Below, in pieces: positions 59,735-64,000 of a stretch of 64,000 bases of DNA. Every line of letters begins with the position of its first letter. Within the stretch, counting starts at the first letter, position 1. The position numbers and the translations under genes were made by a program. This DNA is from Rotaria sordida (Eukaryota > Rotifera > Eurotatoria > Philodinida > Philodinidae), in assembly GCA_905250125.1 (NCBI GenBank), contig CAJNOL010000776.1, positions 40,129 to 104,128 on the forward strand, read 5' to 3'. The notes below the pieces were generated by a model. It saw only the letters and a list, made by a program, of their open reading frames with translations, was not told the origin of the DNA and did no database searches.

Positions 59735-61194
59735 ATGAATGACACATTTATGGTACGAACAAAAATACCTGATAATAATGATTTATCGACAGATAAAATT
59801 CAACTTCAATTACAATCAAAATTAGATAATGAACAAAATACTATAAATCAAACACAACGACAAAAAACACCACCATTTGAACTTGTTGTTCTATCAAAAA
59901 CTGAACATGATATTATGGTACAGAGAATTTGTTTTTTTCTCTTTTTAATGTAAATATCAAAAGTTACTTTATTTCATATTTCAGTTTCCAAATGTAATTG
60001 ATCTTAATGTTGGTGGTTTTTATTATACAACTAGTTTATCGACATTACGCAAATATGAAGATTCAATGTTAGCAGTTATGTTTAGTGGGCGATATAATCT
60101 TGTTCGAGATAAAACTGGACGTATATTTATTGATCGTGATGGACGTTTTTTTGGGTAAGACAATGAATAAAGATATTGATTAATAATTTTATTAATTAAT
60201 AAAATAAAAGTTACTATTTAAAATATAGAATCTTTTATAAAAAAAATAATTCTCTAACGATTTACTTGTTTTTTCAATGAGAAAAAAAATACAGAAATAA
60301 TTATTCTTTTTATACTCTATATAAATTCAAATGACAAGTTCATGAGTATGTTAATATCAAATGAAAATTTTCATTAATATAAATACGAAAACTAAATAAT
60401 GAAAATCTTATTTGAATGATTCTTTTTTTTAAATTTTAGTCATATTTTAAATTATATTCGTTGTAATCAAATGCCAACAGAATCGATTGCATTAGATGTA
60501 TTACATGAAGCAGAATTCTTTTGTATTAGTTCTTTAATAGTTAAACTTGAAAATTCAAGTCCATGTGTTATATCATTACGTCGACGAGAATCATTTCGTC
60601 GTCTTATACCTGATTATGAAAATATGAAAATGGATATTATTCATAAATCAATTGAAAAACGTTCATCATTTCATGAATCACGTGTTGTTATAACACAACT
60701 TGATCATACTAAATTAAAAGGAACAATTCCATGTTATAATTGTAGTCGAGAATTTGTCACAGTTAATCATGGTAATACTAAGATTTACATGTATTTATTT
60801 GTATGCATAACTTATTTGTGATCTCTTTTTTTTTTATAGCTTGTGCTTTTGATGGTCTTACAGCTGATTTACAAATTCAACGACAATTAAAACCGATTCA
60901 ATCAGATATAACTATTGATATTGATAAACTTATTGCGTAAGTAGAAAAAAAAATTTTTTTGTGAAGAAAAAACTAAAAATAATTTTGTTATTTTGTTTTC
61001 TTTTGTATTTATTTAGATTTGTTGTTGATGAATTAGTTCATGATGGTTTTAAAGTAACAGCTGAACGTGTTACATGTCGTTTTAGTGTTCGTTGTCAAAG
61101 TTGTACTCTTAGTGGTTTATATACAGCCGGTGGAATATTAGCACCAAGAGAATGTCAAAATATTGCTCATGTTATTAAATTTATCTGGTCATAA
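59735..61194 (+). CDS. KCTD-type BTB/POZ protein
   Basis: Five exons (59735-59917, 59985-60154, 60440-60771, 60840-60936, 61017-61194), 319 aa. After a short polar N-terminus comes a T1-type BTB domain at about residues 60-160: VIDLNVGGFYYTTSLSTLRK, DSMLAVMFSGRY, GRIFIDRDGRFFGHILNYIR. LNVGG-x-x-F/Y-x-T-x-x-x-T-L and FIDRDG-x-x-F-x-x-I-L-x-Y-x-R are diagnostic of the KCTD/Kv T1 fold. There are no membrane segments, so it is not a channel. The C-terminal half has a Cys pair (CYNCSREF) and a region LVHDGFKVTAERVTCRFSVR that I cannot tie to one KCTD subgroup. Family members form pentamers, and many act as Cullin-3 substrate adaptors or GPCR/G-protein regulators. Confidence 0.88.
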
Positions 61195-61443
61195 AAAAAT
61201 TCTTTTTTTTTCTTTTGTTGATTTATGATAAATCATGTATTATTAGTGTTAGGCATGTTTATTCTAGTCAATATCATGTGCGAGGTTTTTTTTTGTAATC
61301 ACGAGCGAAATATTCATATATTTATTTATTTATTTATTTATTTTTAAAAAATGTATTGTCATCTTTTCTTTTTAATTCTATTTAAACAAAATGAAAAACA
61401 TGAGAATGAAATATATTCTATTTTAATATGTATATATATATAG

Positions 61444-64000
61444 ATGACGAATGAATTTAATGAACATATTGAAAAATTTATTAATTCATTGAATGAAAAA
61501 TCACTAGAAATTTATTATCAAGGATTTGATTTTTCAAATGTAAGTGATAGTCGAACACAATTAACAAAATTGAATTATGATAAAAGCAAAGTATCATTTC
61601 TTAATCTTGAAATGGTAAGAATAGAAATGAAATTTTAACCATATTATCTTATTTTATTAGATTGCAGATATGTTTCAAGTATTTACTGCTGTTCACAGTG
61701 CTGTTGAACAGAATTCATCAAGAGATTTTTCTGTTGAAGTACCACATCGATTGTCAAATACAAAATCGGTACGAATTTAATGAAAAAACTCGATCTGTCT
61801 ACATAACGGTTCATTTGTTCAGGCGAAAATCAAACTATAAAATTAAGCAAAACAAATATGACTATCATATTAAACCCCTTCTCCTTCCCGCAATAGAAGA
61901 TTCTATCCTATAGTAGAAGATTCCCTTGGAGGAGCGATACGCCGCAGGTAATAAAAGATCCTCTGTAATTAATTAATTTCTCAAAACATTAAAACTTTAA
62001 TGAGGATATTTACATCAAAATATGCCTAGTTTTTAGTGTTTTGAGCTGGAAATCTTAAACGACTGAGGCCAGTATTATTTCTGGATTTTTAATGCCTTAA
62101 AAATATCTTGGTAAATCCTCAAAGTCGTTTTGATTTTCTGAAAAATCTTTTTAATAAAACGAGAATCATGGAAATACATGCGACATATAGAAGATCTTCG
62201 TGAAAACTTTGTACACTTGGATATAAAGAAGAATCGAAGTCTTCTATTACGTGAGGGGAATAAGTAGAACAATGTTGATAGTATACAAAAATTTAGTTTG
62301 TATCTGTGTCGCTTCATATAACGTAGAGAAAAATGCTGTCAAAGAGATAACATTCAAAAATCAATACTCGTCATACGCTTTTATTTTCTAATTTTTCATG
62401 TAAATAAATATGATTTTTTTTTTATTAAAGCCGATTACATGTTCTAAAACTGTTTAGAGTAAGCTCTTTAAACATGATAAGAAATCTAAGTATTGTCGTC
62501 TCTTAAGAAAGCTATTTACATTTAAACAATAGTCCATTTGTAAAAGTAATTCTATCACGAAAATATCTTGTAATTCAGTTTTAGTCAAAAACCAGATATT
62601 TCTGGCTCAACGAATAAGTGTTCGAACGTGACCTTTTTTTTGTGAAAATTTTAATTCCTCTAGGAATTGCATCATGGAATCACAATTGAGCGACTTAGTT
62701 ACTTTATGCAAAAAATAAAATAGAAACTTCGTTTTTCTCTTGTATTATCATATTAGACATATGGTTAGATAGGCGTAAAAGATTTTAGAACCTCACTACT
62801 TGATTCTGAAGTTGGTTTATGATGGTTTTGAGTTATTTTTCTTATCAAAATTGAAAGCAGTATTTCGATGGTGACATCCGATATGCAACTCATGCATGCA
62901 TCGCAGAATTTTTAAGTTATCAGAGGAATGATGAAACATGTTTTTTTTTATGATTACTTTTTAACAAAGGCTATCAGTTTGTTTTTTTTCTGAAGAGCTG
63001 AAGTTAATTGTCTGAAGAAATAAACGTTGAGGAAAACATGAACATCTCTTAAAAACACGATTCCATCATGGAGCCTTTTCCTTTCTCAAAAGTCATTCTA
63101 TTATGTTGTTTTCTGCATATATATATATAGTGCATCATTCAAACTACAACTTCCTTACAGCAAGTTTTTCCATTACAGTATTAGTTGAGTTAACTTTTTC
63201 ATCTCTTTACACAAGACTCCAACTCGATGTGCACTTTTGCTGATTCCGTCACGACTTTTATTTTAATTACAAGAATGTAAAGAAAACTTCCAGTCTAATA
63301 AAAACTTTCAAGATGTATAGAACTATTCCATTTGAATATTTTCTGAAAATCTCAGTTTTAATTGGCTTCATTCCATTGAGATATTAAAAATATAAAATGA
63401 AAAAACGTGATTCCATTGCAATTGCACAGGTCGAAATTCTTTCCATTATTGTGATTTGAAAACATAGATCATGTCTTCTGGTGTTAGTCATAAATGAGAA
63501 ACAATAAAATAGATGGATCTTGAAATCTGTGATCATCCCCTTTGTTGGTAGGAAAGATATGATTATGAAGAAAGCTAAACCGAATCATGATGTTTTACTC
63601 AAAATGACAGTTTTTGTAATTATGACATATCGAGAAAAAAAAATATATTAAATAATCGGGAAGTTCTGAGATATGATATAAAAAATGATTAGTTGTTCAT
63701 TTTGAATATATGCTTAATACTAAAAATCAATAAGAGTTTAACTATTGCTATCAGCATTTATGTCTTAATAAATTTTCTTTTTGTGGTTTTTCTCAGTTTT
63801 AACTATAAGAAATATGTGTACAATACGAAGAATGAAATATTTTTCTTAAAAAATTCTCTTTGAATAGAACTTAATGAGTTTTTTTCAATTATTGTTGAAG
63901 TTTCTTGAAAATTAAAAGTTAATAACTTAAACTACTCTTTTAATTATGTATTAAAAAAAAATATTTCAATGTCATTTAATTGTTAGATTGGTGATGCATT
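61444..64000 (+). CDS. Partial unknown gene running off the window
   Basis: Exon 1 at 61444-61614 (MTNEFNEHIEKFINSLNEKS..., ending FLNLEM), exon 2 at 61661-61768 (IADMFQVFTAVHSAVEQNSS, VEVPHRLSNTKS), then a donor TCG|GTACGA. Without splicing, the frame stops four codons later. An acceptor TTGTTAG at 63986 followed by ATT GGT GAT GCA is in the right phase and would be exon 3, cut by the window edge, implying a 2.2-kb intron. I do not recognise the family from about 93 residues: helical, acidic/polar, no signal peptide. A short cytosolic helical protein is the most that can be said. Confidence 0.55.
61769..63986 (+). other. Putative 2.2-kb intron, or intergenic DNA
   Basis: It holds no recognised exon on either strand. 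Related short motifs recur (GATTCCATCATGG near 63060, ATCATGGAATCAC near 62669 in opposite orientation, GTGATTCCATTGC near 63409), hinting at decayed repeats, but no clear element ends were found. Confidence 0.4.

Overview
This is a eukaryotic window, about 70% A+T. It has multi-exon genes, mostly tiny GT-AG introns (about 47-90 bp), a few longer introns loaded with inverted-repeat elements, microsatellites and poly-Q/N/S runs. Animal families (ETV6/Yan-type ETS factor, ANKRD13, MEA1, KCTD, macroglobulin/complement family, mitochondrial ATP synthase subunit g) make it a metazoan. The intron sizes, base composition and gene mix suggest a small invertebrate, with a bdelloid rotifer my best guess; the species is an inference. 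All exon joins below were worked out by hand from splice sites and reading-frame continuity. For every intact model I summed the exons, the total divides by three and the frame stays open.

Layout. 1-2402: AT-rich upstream DNA. 2403-5833: PNT+ETS repressor of the ETV6/Yan type (8 exons). 6614-7146: short TIR element. 7587-8156: LURP-one-related protein (single exon). 11457-13677: unrecognised low-complexity protein. 15468-27943: very large gene (24 inferred exons, about 2,780 aa) ending in a kinesin-13-like motor fold whose nucleotide-binding motifs are degenerate. 29890-38722: secreted/membrane-tethered macroglobulin-family protein with an LDL-receptor A domain and no thioester motif, like insect Mcr. 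39083-42042: ANKRD13 with a 7-nt microexon. 42732-43310: MEA1 homologue. 43664-47037: two-domain small heat-shock protein containing an assembly gap. 51398-54746 and 55330-57285: two unrecognised single-pass membrane proteins. 57379-58339 (minus): decayed phytanoyl-CoA-dioxygenase-like gene. 59008-59480: ATP synthase subunit g. 59735-61194: KCTD-type BTB protein. 61444 to window end: partial unknown gene.

Apart from the decayed gene at 57379-58339, everything supported is on the plus strand. The genes look like unrelated housekeeping, signalling and surface proteins, not an operon or a pathway cluster. The most interesting items are the intact but motif-degenerate pseudokinesin, the thioester-less LDLa macroglobulin, a GC-AG intron, a 7-nt microexon, and a set of small TA-flanked inverted-repeat elements sitting in introns and intergenic DNA.
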